Origin: Candidatus Avidesulfovibrio excrementigallinarum
GTDB taxonomy: Bacteria > Desulfobacterota > Desulfovibrionia > Desulfovibrionales > Desulfovibrionaceae
Length of the DNA stretch: 64,000 nucleotides
Direction of reading: 5' to 3'
NCBI GenBank assembly: GCA_018715085.1
Contig: DVMI01000002.1
Location: 1-64,000 of the forward strand
Both the position numbers and the translations under genes were made by a program. Below are positions 1 through 8,753 of this stretch, one piece after another; position 1 is the first letter of the stretch, and every line of letters starts with the position of its first letter. The notes beneath the pieces were generated by a model that had not been told where the DNA came from, made no database searches, and worked only from the letters and a program-made list of their open reading frames with translations.

Positions 1-314
1 GGCAGCTTAGAAATGACGGACCGTCCGTGAAAGTCAATGATGACTGTTCACTGCCGCATAGGCAGCTTAGAAACGCAATCATCGCCGTGAGGGTGTCCTT
101 TTCGAGTTCACTGCCGCATAGGCAGCTTAGAAATGGGCAATGTCACTGACCACGACCTGCTTGACGTTCACTGCCGCATAGGCAGCTTAGAAAGCATAGT
201 TGCCGCTGGTGCCGCAACCGGCGTCCGTTCACTGCCGCATAGGCAGCTTAGAAAGAGGAGAAGGAAAGCGCGGCCTTGGCTTTCGGGTTCACTGCCGCAT
301 AGGCAGGTCAGGAA
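1..314 (+). CRISPR. Type I-F-like CRISPR array, leader-distal end
   Basis: Five 28-bp repeats start at 46, 106, 166, 227 and 287, and positions 1-13 hold the last 13 bases of another cut by the window edge. Each repeat begins GTTCACTGCCGCATAGGCAG; the intact ones end CTTAGAAA. Spacers are 14-45, 74-105, 134-165, 194-226 and 255-286 (32 nt, the fourth 33 nt). The last repeat, from 287, is degenerate after base 20, which marks the leader-distal end, so the leader and probably the cas genes lie off the left edge. The repeat has the hairpin core and sequence typical of subtype I-F (Cas6f/Csy4 processing), which is established family knowledge; no cas gene is visible here, so the subtype is inferred from the repeat alone. 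Confidence 0.95.
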
Positions 315-683
315 AGCAGCTGTAGTGTTGAGGTGGCTGTGCAGCTTTTAGCAGCGCACAGTGCCGTAAGGGGAACCTGTGGTGTTGCGCAGTAACCCGG
401 AACGCCGCCTGTGGCTATGTTTGGTACGGAGCGTCCCGCGGGGGTATGGTTTAGGGCATACGGGTGCGATCAAAGCGCCACGGCGCGGCCCGTATGACGT
501 GCACAGGGGAACCTTTGTTAGCACAGGGAACAGATCTTTTCTTGCGTGTCGTCAGGGGCGCCGGGCAGTGCCGCGCGCAGGGACGGCGGCGCAGTCTTTG
601 AGGGGGAGCGCTGCAGTTGCAAACGCCCTGCCGCAGTGAAGCCGCAGGGCGTTTGTGACTGTGCTGTTTGGATTGGCGCTGCC
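315..683. other. Intergenic region between CRISPR array and the glpX-fabD operon
   Basis: No convincing gene. It holds an 8-bp inverted repeat (457-464 with 489-496), two copies of AGGGGAACCT (369-378 and 506-515), and the terminator-like hairpin at 620-655. A stretch near 355-375 faintly resembles the CRISPR repeat but is not on the array's spacing. Confidence 0.6.
620..655 (-). terminator. Hairpin downstream of the fabD operon
   Basis: A perfect 12-bp stem, CAAACGCCCTGC at 620-631 pairing with 644-655, with a 12-nt loop, lies 28 bp after the last stop codon of the minus-strand operon. It lacks a long U tract, so it may be a weak or Rho-assisted terminator that also insulates the CRISPR array. 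Confidence 0.5.
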
Positions 684-1313
684 TCAGGCAGAGGTTTTGG
701 GCTGTTCCGCCTGCGGGGCAGCGGCGGCCTTGTCGTCCGTACCGTCGTCGGGCAGGAAGGTGTAGCGCTCGAGCGTATCCAGAATATTGCAGAGCGTGAT
801 GGCCATCATGCCGGAGACAAAGGCGATTTTGTTGTTGTCCAGCGTTGTTGCGTATTCCGGCCCGATCACGGCCTCCAGAAGGCGCTTGGGGCATTGCCGC
901 TGTTCCCGCTGCAGGAGCAGTTCCATATATTTGTTCAGCGTGTTGTCGATGAAGGCATCGGCCGCCGCGGTGTCATAGCCGCCAAACTGAGACAGCAGAT
1001 CGCGCGTGCAGCTGATATAGCCGGTAATGGCCCTTTCGGGGGCTTTGCCCATCAGGGCGTAGATGATGCCGGCATGGACAAAGCCAAACCATTCCCGGCG
1101 CAGGGCTTCGGTGCTTTCCGGGTGTTCCGGGCCAAAGGGAATGGTGGCGCGATCGGCCATGTCCTTCAGCTCGTCCTGATTGATGTTGAGTTCAAACAGC
1201 GTGCAGGCGCCTGTGATGGCCTGACGCCAGGTAAGAGGCTTGAATGGCGTCCCGTCAGCCGAACGCACAAGGCCCGGCGTGAGGTCGTTGTTGATCATGT
1301 TAGTGAAGTCCAT
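684..1313 (-). CDS. Conserved hypothetical protein after fabD
   Basis: A 209-residue soluble protein with no signal peptide or membrane segment. I do not recognise a family. It starts MDFTNM and ends in an alanine/proline-rich tail after about residue 190. The start at 1313 is supported by a strong GGAGG ribosome site and overlaps the end of fabD by 14 bp, so it is probably translationally coupled to fabD. A longer open frame upstream runs inside fabD in another frame and is ignored. It is the last gene of the glpX-fabD operon, followed by the hairpin at 620-655. Its place next to fabD does not by itself define a role in lipid synthesis. Confidence 0.8.
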   Translation of the reverse strand: MDFTNMINNDLTPGLVRSADGTPFKPLTWRQAITGACTLFELNINQDELKDMADRATIPFGPEHPESTEALRREWFGFVHAGIIYALMGKAPERAITGYISCTRDLLSQFGGYDTAAADAFIDNTLNKYMELLLQREQRQCPKRLLEAVIGPEYATTLDNNKIAFVSGMMAITLCNILDTLERYTFLPDDGTDDKAAAAPQAEQPKTSA

Positions 1314-2271
1314 CTGCCGCCTCCAGCGTTCCAACGGACTGAGCAGCTTCGTCGAGTCCTTCCCCGGCTGCGCCGCTGTCTTCAAGAATGGGACGCACCA
1401 TTTTGGCAAGCACGCTCTTGGGACCCAGTTCCAGCCAGCGCGTGACGCCGTCTTCCCACTGATGACGGATGGTGTCGATCCACAGGACCGAGGACGTCAT
1501 TTGCTTGATGGCCAGTTCCTGCAGGGCGTGCCTGTCGGCTGTTGCCGCGCCGGTGACGTTGCAGTAGACAGGAAAACGCGGCGTGTGCCACTCGGCCCGC
1601 TGCAGCCGTTCGGCCAGCTTGCGCGAGGCGTCCGCCATGAGCGGGCTGTGGAACGCGCCGCTGACCGCCAGCGGCAGCATGCGGCCGCGGCGCTCTTTGA
1701 TGAGCGGAGCCAGCACGTCAAGCGCGGCTTTGGTGCCGCTGACCACAAACTGGGCCGGGGTGTTGTAGTTGGCGATCAGCAGAATTTCGCGCGGATCGCC
1801 GATGGTGCGGACGGCCTCGGCAACGGCTTCCTCAACCGTGCTGCGGGGCAGTTTGACGATGGCGGCCATGCCGCAGCGTCCGCTGGGATCGGCTTCGGCC
1901 ATGAGCGCGCCACGCAGGGTGACGATTTCCAGGGCTTCGTCAGCGGTCAGGGCTCCGGCGGCGGCCAGGGCGCTGTATTCGCCAAGGCTGTGACCCGCGG
2001 CGCAGGCAGGAGTCAGTCCTTTTTTTTCCAGCAGGGGCGCTGCGGCCTGCCAGAGCGTCAGCGTCATGACAGTGAGCGCCGGCTGCAGCGCCCGCGTATC
2101 CGCCATGAGCGCCGCGTCGTCGCTTTCCCAGTAGATGGAGCGCAGTTCAAGGCCGGACAGCCGTTCGGCCTTTTTCCACAATTCCATCGCATCTTTTGAC
2201 GATTCGGCAACGTCCCGGCCCATGCCGGTGACCTGTGACCCCTGTCCGGGGAAAAGCAATGCAATGCTCAT
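1300..2271 (-). CDS. fabD: Malonyl-CoA:ACP transacylase
   Basis: FabD moves malonyl from CoA to acyl carrier protein, supplying the extender unit for type II fatty acid synthesis in the cytoplasm. The 323-residue protein has the N-terminal LFPGQGSQ motif (residues 6-13), the nucleophile elbow GHSLGE with catalytic Ser95, and the second active-site histidine His208 in AFHSP, all as in the family; length is normal. The start at 2271 directly precedes the conserved N-terminus; the AGGA upstream is modest. It lies 78 bp after glpX and overlaps the next gene. Unlike many bacteria it is not beside fabH, fabG or acpP here. Confidence 0.96.
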   Translation of the reverse strand: MSIALLFPGQGSQVTGMGRDVAESSKDAMELWKKAERLSGLELRSIYWESDDAALMADTRALQPALTVMTLTLWQAAAPLLEKKGLTPACAAGHSLGEYSALAAAGALTADEALEIVTLRGALMAEADPSGRCGMAAIVKLPRSTVEEAVAEAVRTIGDPREILLIANYNTPAQFVVSGTKAALDVLAPLIKERRGRMLPLAVSGAFHSPLMADASRKLAERLQRAEWHTPRFPVYCNVTGAATADRHALQELAIKQMTSSVLWIDTIRHQWEDGVTRWLELGPKSVLAKMVRPILEDSGAAGEGLDEAAQSVGTLEAADGLH

Positions 2272-2349
2272 CAAACAATCCTTGTTGTGCGGCATAGGTG
2301 TGCCGCCTGTCTTGCACGACCAGCGCAGGGCGTGCGCAAAAAACACGGT

Positions 2350-3342
2350 TTAGTCGTACTTGATCGCGCTGATCTGCATCAGCTTGTTCCAGTTGTGGTG
2401 CGACTCCATGTAGCGGATCGTGCCGGTTTTGCTGCGGATCAGCATGGAATGCGTGGTCGCGCCCGTTTTGTCGTAACACACGCCGGAAAGAAGCGATCCG
2501 CCGGTGATGCCTGTTGCGGCAAAATAGACATCGTCACCATGGACGAGATCGTCAATGGTGAGAATGCGGGAAATGTCAATGCCGTCTGCCTCGATGGAGG
2601 CTTTTTCCGCCTCGGACTGGGGGGCAAGCCGGGCGAGCATTGCGCCGCCCATGCCCTTGAGGGCGCAGGCGCTGATCACGCCTTCGGGCGTGCCGCCAAT
2701 GCCCATCATGACATCGACGTCGGCGCGCGGGTCGGCGGCCATCAAAGAGCCGGCCACGTCACCGTCGGTGTGCAGCTGGATGCGGGCGCCGGCAAGGCGG
2801 ATTTGTTCGATAAGCTCCTTGTGGCGCGGCTTATCCAGCACAAAAACGACCAGGTCGTTGACGTCTTTGTTCAGGGCCGCGGCAATATGTCCGAGGTTGA
2901 CGGCCACGGGGGCGTCGAGATCAATCACGTCCCTGGCCGCAGCGCCGACGACGAGCTTTTCCATGTAAAAGCTGTGGCCGGGGTGGAGCATGGCGCCTGA
3001 GGGCGCGGCCCCGATGACCGAAATGGCGTTGGGGCGGCCGTACGAGAGCAGTTTGGTCCCTTCCACGGGATCAACGGCCACATCCAGTTTCGGCCCCTTG
3101 CCCGTGCCGATCTTTTCGCCGTTGTACAGCATGGGAGCTTCGTCTTTTTCGCCTTCGCCGATAACGACTTCTCCCTGAATGTCGAGCGTATTGAACAAAA
3201 GACGCATGGCGTCGACCGCGGCGCCGTCGCCGGATTTGCCGTCTCCGCGGCCCAGCCAGCGGGCGGAGGCCAGAGCGGCTCCTTCCGTGATGCGTACAAG
3301 ATCAAAGGCGATATTCCGTTCCGGGACTTCCATCAAAGCCAT
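2350..3342 (-). CDS. glpX: Fructose-1,6-bisphosphatase class II
   Basis: GlpX hydrolyses fructose 1,6-bisphosphate to fructose 6-phosphate in gluconeogenesis, needing divalent metal. The 330-residue protein shows the family signatures GEGEKDEAPM and DPVEGT (metal and phosphate site) and an N-terminal block starting near MEVPERN. Two in-frame starts are close; 3342 is chosen because GGGAGG lies 10 bp upstream of it, whereas the ATG at 3333 would be too far from that site. It is the first gene of a minus-strand operon with fabD and a small unknown gene; a good sigma70-type promoter lies at 3420-3448. Confidence 0.95.
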   Translation of the reverse strand: MALMEVPERNIAFDLVRITEGAALASARWLGRGDGKSGDGAAVDAMRLLFNTLDIQGEVVIGEGEKDEAPMLYNGEKIGTGKGPKLDVAVDPVEGTKLLSYGRPNAISVIGAAPSGAMLHPGHSFYMEKLVVGAAARDVIDLDAPVAVNLGHIAAALNKDVNDLVVFVLDKPRHKELIEQIRLAGARIQLHTDGDVAGSLMAADPRADVDVMMGIGGTPEGVISACALKGMGGAMLARLAPQSEAEKASIEADGIDISRILTIDDLVHGDDVYFAATGITGGSLLSGVCYDKTGATTHSMLIRSKTGTIRYMESHHNWNKLMQISAIKYD

Positions 3343-3419
3343 GGCGCAGTTCCCTCCCAAAGGTGTGTGTCGTGCAGTGCGCAAGATGCTCCGCAGCAGT
3401 GCCGCGGCGTAGTTGATTA

Positions 3420-3448
3420 AGCATACCTCAGGCGGTGGCGGCCATCAA
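3420..3448 (-). promoter_or_regulatory. Candidate sigma70 promoter of glpX-fabD
   Basis: Read on the minus strand: -35 TTGATG (3443-3448), 17-bp spacer, -10 TATGCT (3420-3425). Transcription would start about 70 bp before the glpX start codon. Confidence 0.5.
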
Positions 3449-3595
3449 GTCCGGACTGGACTCTCGTCGTGGAACAACGTAATGGGGAAAGGCCGGGTGC
3501 GCCGCCGGGGGAGTTTCCCAGTGCGGGACGCGCGGTGATCCCTGCGTGATGAAAAGAAGTCCGGAGGGATATGTTTGCCCTTGCAGGAGAAGTGT

Positions 3596-4702
3596 ATGAT
3601 AGCGGTGGCCGTAAGCGGCGGCGTGGACAGCCTGTATGCCCTGATGACGCTCAAGGACAGGGGAGAGAGCGTGATGGCCCTGCACGGCCGGTTCAGAGCG
3701 GTTGCGCCGGAGGAAGATCCCGTTCCGGGGCTGGAGGAAAACTGCCGCCGGCTGGGGGTGAAGCTCGTTGTGGCGGATCTTGCCGCACCGTTCCACGAGC
3801 GTGTTGTGCGTCCCTTTGCCGAAAGTTATGCGGCAGGGGCAACCCCCAATCCCTGTGCGCTGTGCAATGCGCGCATCAAATTTGGTCTGCTGCTTGACGC
3901 GGCGCTGGAACAGGGCGCGGACGTCCTTGCCACAGGGCATTACGCGCGGCGGGCGGAGCATCCCCGCTACGGGGTTGCGCTGGCGCCGGCTGCCGACAAG
4001 GATAAGGATCAAAGTTATTTTTTGGCGCTCACCCCCGGTCAGCGGCTGGCCCGTGCCCTTTTTCCGCTGGCAGGGACGGACAAGGCGGCTGTGCGGGCCG
4101 GTGTGGAGGCCCGCGGACTTGTTGCGCCGCTGCCCAAAGAGAGCCAGGAGATTTGTTTTGTGCCCGGCAATGAGTACCGGCGCTTTCTTGAGCTGGCGGG
4201 CGTGCGCCTGCCGGGCCCCGGCCCGGTCGTCTATGTGGCCGGCGAGGCCGGCGACGCGCGCGACGGAGCCGTAATCGGCGTTCATCAGGGGTTGTGGCGC
4301 TATACGGAAGGCCAGCGGCGGGGGCTGGGCATTGCCTGGTCTGAGCCGTTATATGTGGTTGGCAAGGACGTGCGGCATAACCGCCTTCTGGCCGGCCCGG
4401 CCGCGGCGCTTTGCCAGCGGCGCTGCACGGCGGGCGAGGTCAACGTCCTGGTTGATCCGGCGCTCTGGCCGCAGCGACTTTTTGTGCGGATCCGCTACCG
4501 GGAAAAAATGGCTCCGGCCCGTGTCGGCCTGGTGGATGGCGTGGATGGCGGCAGGCTGGAAATCTGTTTTGATTCGCCCAAAAGCCCGGGAGCGCCCGGG
4601 CAGATTGCGGTTGTGTACGACGAAGAGGGGATTGTGCTTGCCGGCGGGGTCATTCTGGCCTCGTCCCTTGAGGCGGACGGCGCAGCCGCCGCTTCTGCCT
4701 GA
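3596..4702 (+). CDS. mnmA: tRNA-specific 2-thiouridylase
   Basis: MnmA makes 2-thiouridine at the wobble base U34 of Lys, Glu and Gln tRNAs, using ATP and a persulfide. The 368-residue protein begins with the PP-loop AVSGGVDS (ATP adenylation), has the catalytic cysteine in NPCALCN, the second cysteine in EICFVPG, and the C-terminal tRNA-binding block containing GQRRGLGIA. The start is set at ATG 3596 behind GGAGA; a TTG at 3575 in the same frame also has a GGAGGG site and would add seven residues. It runs opposite to glpX, from which it is separated by about 250 bp. Confidence 0.94.
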   Translation: MIAVAVSGGVDSLYALMTLKDRGESVMALHGRFRAVAPEEDPVPGLEENCRRLGVKLVVADLAAPFHERVVRPFAESYAAGATPNPCALCNARIKFGLLLDAALEQGADVLATGHYARRAEHPRYGVALAPAADKDKDQSYFLALTPGQRLARALFPLAGTDKAAVRAGVEARGLVAPLPKESQEICFVPGNEYRRFLELAGVRLPGPGPVVYVAGEAGDARDGAVIGVHQGLWRYTEGQRRGLGIAWSEPLYVVGKDVRHNRLLAGPAAALCQRRCTAGEVNVLVDPALWPQRLFVRIRYREKMAPARVGLVDGVDGGRLEICFDSPKSPGAPGQIAVVYDEEGIVLAGGVILASSLEADGAAAASA

Positions 4703-5085
4703 ACCGCGTCCGGACCGGCGCAACCGTGCGGCGGCGGGAGCGCCCGCGTCTGCTGGCGTTTGCGCAGGGCGCCGTTGCCGCTGTTTGCGGGACGCGGCAG
4801 AGAGCTGCTTGGCCGGAAAAGGCCGTGCCGGCAGGGGAGGTTGCGGCCCCTTGTCAGGCAGACCTTGGGGCGCAGCCTCCGCTGCCCTGTGGCAGGGCCC
4901 GGAACGCGGCATGCCTGCCGGGGGAGAACGGCGCCGCCGGGTTTGGCAAAAGGGCAGCCGCCGCATGTCCTTGAAGGCGGCAGCGCCGGTGCAGGGACAG
5001 GCCGGCCGGCGGCCCGGCTTTTGCCTTGCCGATCTGCAGCCAAGGATCTATATTGCTTCCCAGACATCGAGCCCGAGGAGTATCA
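4703..5085. other. Intergenic region before ahbC
   Basis: About 380 bp of very GC-rich sequence without a supported gene. Open frames on both strands have no ribosome sites or recognisable products. Its right end holds the ahbC promoter at 5026-5054. Confidence 0.6.
5026..5054 (+). promoter_or_regulatory. Candidate sigma70 promoter of ahbC-hemB-ahbD
   Basis: -35 TTGCCG (5026-5031), 17-bp spacer, -10 TATATT (5049-5054), about 30 bp upstream of the ahbC start. No riboswitch-like leader is visible, since the untranslated leader would be only about 25 nt. Confidence 0.6.
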
Positions 5086-6270
5086 ATGATAGGCATATCC
5101 AAATTGTACTGTGGTCAGGTGGAACCGTCCGATGCGTTGCGGTATGGGCGTCATTCCGGCAAGCTTCCTTCTCACCTGCTGCAGTTTTCTGCGGACAAGA
5201 AGCCGGTGGTGGTCTGGAACATGACGCGCCGCTGCAACCTGAAATGCGTCCACTGCTATGCACAGGCTGTGGACCCCAACGGCACTGACGAAATATCCAC
5301 GGCGCAGGCCAAGGCGATCATTGACGATCTGGCCGCCTATGGCGCTCCTGTCATGCTGTTTTCCGGCGGGGAGCCGCTGGTGCGCAAGGACCTTGTCGAA
5401 CTGGCCAGCCATGCCACGTCCAAGGGCATGCGGGCGGTCATTTCCACAAACGGCACGCTCATTACCCCCGAAAAGGCCCGCGAACTGAAGGAAGTCGGCC
5501 TTTCGTATGTGGGGATATCCCTTGACGGGGGCGAAGAGGTGCACGATCGTTTCCGCGGCGTGCCGGGCTCATACCGCAAGGCCTTGGAGGGCGTGCGCAA
5601 CTGCCAGGAGGCGGGCCTGAAGGTGGGCCTGCGCTTCACCATCAACCGGCGGAATGCGGTGGAAATCCCCAAGGTCTTTGATTTGATGGAAGAACGGGAA
5701 GTCCCGCGCATCTGCTTCTATCATCTTGTCTACTCCGGCCGCGGGTCAGAGCTGATTAAGGAAGACCTCAATCATGAGGAAACCCGCGCGGTGGTCGATC
5801 TGATCATGGATCGCACCAGGGATCTCCACAACCGGGGCAAGCATTACGAAGTGCTTACCGTGGACAACCATGCCGACGGCCCCTATGTGTGGCTGCGCCT
5901 GCTCAAGGAAGATCCCAAACGGGCCGCCGAAGTGTATGAACTGCTGCAGTTCAACGAAGGCAACAGCTCCGGGCGCGGGATAGCCTGCATTTCGTGGGAC
6001 GGCAAGGTCCATGCGGATCAGTTCTGGCGCAATCATGTGTTTGGCAACGTGCTGGAACGCCCCTTCTCCGAAATCTGGGACGATCCGTCCATTGAGCTTC
6101 TGCATCAGCTCAAGGACAAAAAGCCGCACGTCAAAGGCCGTTGCGCGCACTGCCGCTTCCTCAACATCTGCGGCGGCAACTTCCGCGCCCGCGCTGAAGC
6201 CGCCTACGGCGACATCTGGGCTGAAGATCCGGCCTGTTTCCTGACTGACGAGGAAATCCGTCCGGAATAA
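5086..6270 (+). CDS. ahbC: Radical SAM 12,18-didecarboxysiroheme deacetylase (AhbC)
   Basis: AhbC removes the two acetate side chains of 12,18-didecarboxysiroheme to give Fe-coproporphyrin III in the alternative, siroheme-dependent haem pathway of sulfate reducers and archaea. The 394-residue protein has the radical SAM cluster motif CNLKCVHC (Cys50, Cys54, Cys57), the GGEP SAM-binding motif, and a C-terminal cysteine cluster (CAHCRFLNICGG, then a Cys near the end) typical of SPASM-like auxiliary clusters. The ATG at 5086 follows GAGGAG. Assignment rests on the motif set plus the neighbours hemB and ahbD, an arrangement known in Desulfovibrio. A related SPASM maturase is the alternative, but context argues against it. 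Confidence 0.9.
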   Translation: MIGISKLYCGQVEPSDALRYGRHSGKLPSHLLQFSADKKPVVVWNMTRRCNLKCVHCYAQAVDPNGTDEISTAQAKAIIDDLAAYGAPVMLFSGGEPLVRKDLVELASHATSKGMRAVISTNGTLITPEKARELKEVGLSYVGISLDGGEEVHDRFRGVPGSYRKALEGVRNCQEAGLKVGLRFTINRRNAVEIPKVFDLMEEREVPRICFYHLVYSGRGSELIKEDLNHEETRAVVDLIMDRTRDLHNRGKHYEVLTVDNHADGPYVWLRLLKEDPKRAAEVYELLQFNEGNSSGRGIACISWDGKVHADQFWRNHVFGNVLERPFSEIWDDPSIELLHQLKDKKPHVKGRCAHCRFLNICGGNFRARAEAAYGDIWAEDPACFLTDEEIRPE

Positions 6271-6321
6271 CTGATTCGTTCCCGGGCGGCCCCGTGCCGT
6301 CCGGCGTCGAAGGAGTGCGTG

Positions 6322-7317
6322 ATGCAAGAGTCTTTTTACCGCGGCCGCCGGCTGCGGTCTTCTGCCGCGATGCGGGAACTGGTCCGCGAAACCAGACTGG
6401 CCCCGTCCTCGCTGGTCATGCCGTATTTTGTGGTTGACACGCCCGACGCCTCGTTCCGTCAGCCCGTGCCGTCCATGCCGGGGCAGTTCCAGCTGTCTCT
6501 TGCCGAACTGGAAAAGCAGATGGCCCCTGCCGTGAAGGCCGGCCTGTCTGCTGTGCTGCTGTTTGGCATCCCCAAGCACAAGGACCCCGTGGGCAGCGAA
6601 GCCTATGCCGCCGACGGCATTGTCCAGCAGGCTGTGCGCATGATTAAGGATCGCTGGCCTCATTTGCTGGTCATCACCGACGTGTGCCTGTGCGAATACA
6701 CGTCCCACGGTCATTGCGGGCTGCTGAAGGAAGGCGACAGGGTCGGCGAGGTCCTCAACGATCCCACCTTGGAGCTGCTTACCCGCACGGCGGTCAGCCA
6801 TGCCGAGGCCGGCGCGGACATCGTCGCCCCGTCGGACATGATGGACGGGCGCATTCAGGCGCTGCGCCACGGCCTGGATCAGGCGGGCTTTTACAATCTG
6901 CCGATCATGTCCTACGCGGTCAAGTACGCCTCTGCCTATTACGGGCCTTTCCGCGACGCTGCCGAATCGACGCCCCAGTTTGGCGATCGCAGGACCTATC
7001 AGATGGATCCGGCCAACGCCCGGGAAGCGCTGCGCGAGGCATCCGCGGATCTGGACGAAGGCGCCGACATGCTGATGGTCAAGCCCGCAGGGCCTTATCA
7101 GGACATCATCCGCGTGGTGGCCGACACGTTTGACGTGCCGCTTGCGGCGTACCAGGTGAGCGGAGAATATTCGCTGATTCGCGCCGCTGGGCAGCAGGGC
7201 TGGATTGACGAAGAACGGCTCATCATGGAAGCCCTGACAGGCATCCGGCGCGCCGGCGCTTCCATCCTGATCACCTATTTTGCCGAGGAACTGCTCTGCA
7301 AAGGGCTGGTGCGCTGA
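6322..7317 (+). CDS. hemB: Porphobilinogen synthase (delta-aminolevulinate dehydratase)
   Basis: HemB condenses two 5-aminolevulinate molecules to porphobilinogen, an early shared step of all tetrapyrrole synthesis. The 331-residue protein has the catalytic zinc cysteines in [12 protein letters not shown] (Cys122, Cys124, Cys132), and the two Schiff-base lysine regions, [13 protein letters not shown] and [10 protein letters not shown]. The three-cysteine set marks the zinc-dependent type. ATG 6322 follows AAGGAG six bases upstream. It sits between the two radical SAM haem genes; the stop overlaps the start of ahbD by one base, so all three are co-transcribed and the last two translationally coupled. 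Confidence 0.97.
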   Translation: MQESFYRGRRLRSSAAMRELVRETRLAPSSLVMPYFVVDTPDASFRQPVPSMPGQFQLSLAELEKQMAPAVKAGLSAVLLFGIPKHKDPVGSEAYAADGIVQQAVRMIKDRWPHLLVITDVCLCEYTSHGHCGLLKEGDRVGEVLNDPTLELLTRTAVSHAEAGADIVAPSDMMDGRIQALRHGLDQAGFYNLPIMSYAVKYASAYYGPFRDAAESTPQFGDRRTYQMDPANAREALREASADLDEGADMLMVKPAGPYQDIIRVVADTFDVPLAAYQVSGEYSLIRAAGQQGWIDEERLIMEALTGIRRAGASILITYFAEELLCKGLVR

Positions 7318-8465
7318 TGGAAGCTCATCCTCAGGGACATCCCCCGGCAGGCGCTCATCCGGGTAGTCATCCGGGCGGCCACCCCGGCGGCGCGCCGCGC
7401 ACCTTGCCGGACGGTTCGCCCATGTGCCGGCTCATCGCCTGGGAAGTCACGCAGGCCTGTAACCTGGCCTGCAAGCACTGCCGGGCCGAAGCGCAGTTGA
7501 CGCCTTCGCCGGACGAGCTGTCCGGCGAGGAGGCCAGGGCGCTTATTGACACCTTCCCCCAGGTTGGCAACCCCATCATCATCTTCACCGGCGGGGATCC
7601 CATGATGCGCCCCGACGTGTATGATCTGGCAGCCTATGCCAGAGACAAGGGGTTGCGCTGTGTCATGTCGCCAAACGGAACGCTCATCACGCCGGAAACT
7701 GCCGCCAGAATCCGCGAGGCGGGCATCCAGCGCTGTTCCATTTCCATCGACGGCCCGGACGCCGCAAGTCACGACGCGTTCCGGGGCGTTCCCGGCGCCT
7801 TTGACCGGTCGCTGCAGGGCATCCGCTACCTGAAGGAAGCGGGGATCGAATTCCAGATCAATACGACGGTCACGCGCAACAATCTGGGAGATTTCCGGCG
7901 GATTTTCGAACTGTGCGAGCGTCTTGGGGCTGCGGCCTGGCACATTTTCCTGCTCGTTCCCATGGGAAGAGCCGCCGGGCTGGCCGATCAGGTGATCAGC
8001 GCCGAAGAGTACGAAGAGGTGCTGCACTGGTTTTACGATTTCCGCAAAACCACCTCCATGCACCTGAAGGCGACCTGCGCCCCCCATTACTATCGCATCA
8101 TGCGGCAGCGGGCCAAGGAAGACGGCCTGCCTGTCACGCCGGAGCATTTTGGCATGGACGCCATGACTCGCGGCTGTCTTGGCGGCACGGGGTTCTGTTT
8201 TATCAGCCATAGCGGGCAGGTACAGCCCTGCGGCTATCTGACGCTCAACTGCGGCAACGTGCGCGAAACGCCGTTCCCGGAAATTTGGAAGACATCGCGC
8301 ATTTTCCAGCAGTTCAGAACGCCGGCAGAATACAAGGGCAAGTGCGGGCGCTGCGAGTTCCACCGTGTGTGCGGAGGATGCAGGGCCCGGGCCTGGAGCA
8401 TGACCGGGGACTATATGGGGCAGGAGCCTTTGTGCACCTACGAACCCCGTAAAAGCCAGGCATAA
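7317..8465 (+). CDS. ahbD: Radical SAM haem b synthase (AhbD)
   Basis: AhbD oxidatively decarboxylates two propionates of Fe-coproporphyrin III to vinyl groups, giving haem b, the last step of the siroheme-dependent pathway. The 382-residue protein carries the radical SAM motif CNLACKHC near residue 46, GGDP, and a C-terminal auxiliary cluster with cysteines in CGRCEFHRVCGGC. The first 25 residues are rich in His, Gly and Pro, with five histidines, ahead of the catalytic domain. The start ATG shares its A with the hemB stop. A strong terminator follows 26 bp downstream. Family could be confused with AhbC or other SPASM enzymes, but the gene trio makes AhbD the best call. Confidence 0.9.
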   Translation: MEAHPQGHPPAGAHPGSHPGGHPGGAPRTLPDGSPMCRLIAWEVTQACNLACKHCRAEAQLTPSPDELSGEEARALIDTFPQVGNPIIIFTGGDPMMRPDVYDLAAYARDKGLRCVMSPNGTLITPETAARIREAGIQRCSISIDGPDAASHDAFRGVPGAFDRSLQGIRYLKEAGIEFQINTTVTRNNLGDFRRIFELCERLGAAAWHIFLLVPMGRAAGLADQVISAEEYEEVLHWFYDFRKTTSMHLKATCAPHYYRIMRQRAKEDGLPVTPEHFGMDAMTRGCLGGTGFCFISHSGQVQPCGYLTLNCGNVRETPFPEIWKTSRIFQQFRTPAEYKGKCGRCEFHRVCGGCRARAWSMTGDYMGQEPLCTYEPRKSQA

Positions 8466-8490
8466 GCCTTCTTTGCGCATTCATGACAAA

Positions 8491-8519
8491 GGGCGGGATC
8501 AGTGATCCCGCCCTTTTTT
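8491..8519 (+). terminator. Intrinsic terminator after ahbD
   Basis: A 10-bp GC-rich stem (8491-8500 with 8504-8513), 3-nt loop, followed directly by six T. It ends the ahbC-hemB-ahbD transcript. Confidence 0.93.
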
Positions 8520-8753
8520 GTTGTGCGCGGCCTTTGCAAAACGCCGCGTCAGCACGCCCTCAGGGCGCCGCGGCGCACGCCTTCAGGCGTGTTCAAGCCG
8601 GCGCCAGGCTGCATGTTTCTGGCCGGGTGCGGCAGCAAGGCGCGTGTGATCTGTCCGGCAGGCAGCGTGGCAAGCAAGGCTGCGGGCTGTCTGTGGGGGC
8701 GCTTTTCCGCCCCGTGCGGCCGTGCCCCGCGCAATGCCGTTGCACGTCCCGGT

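Noticed and set aside
350-376. A CRISPR-repeat-like stretch (GCGCACAGTGCCGTAAGG) after the array
   Set aside because: Only part of the repeat matches, with gaps, and the distance from the last repeat does not fit a 32-nt spacer.
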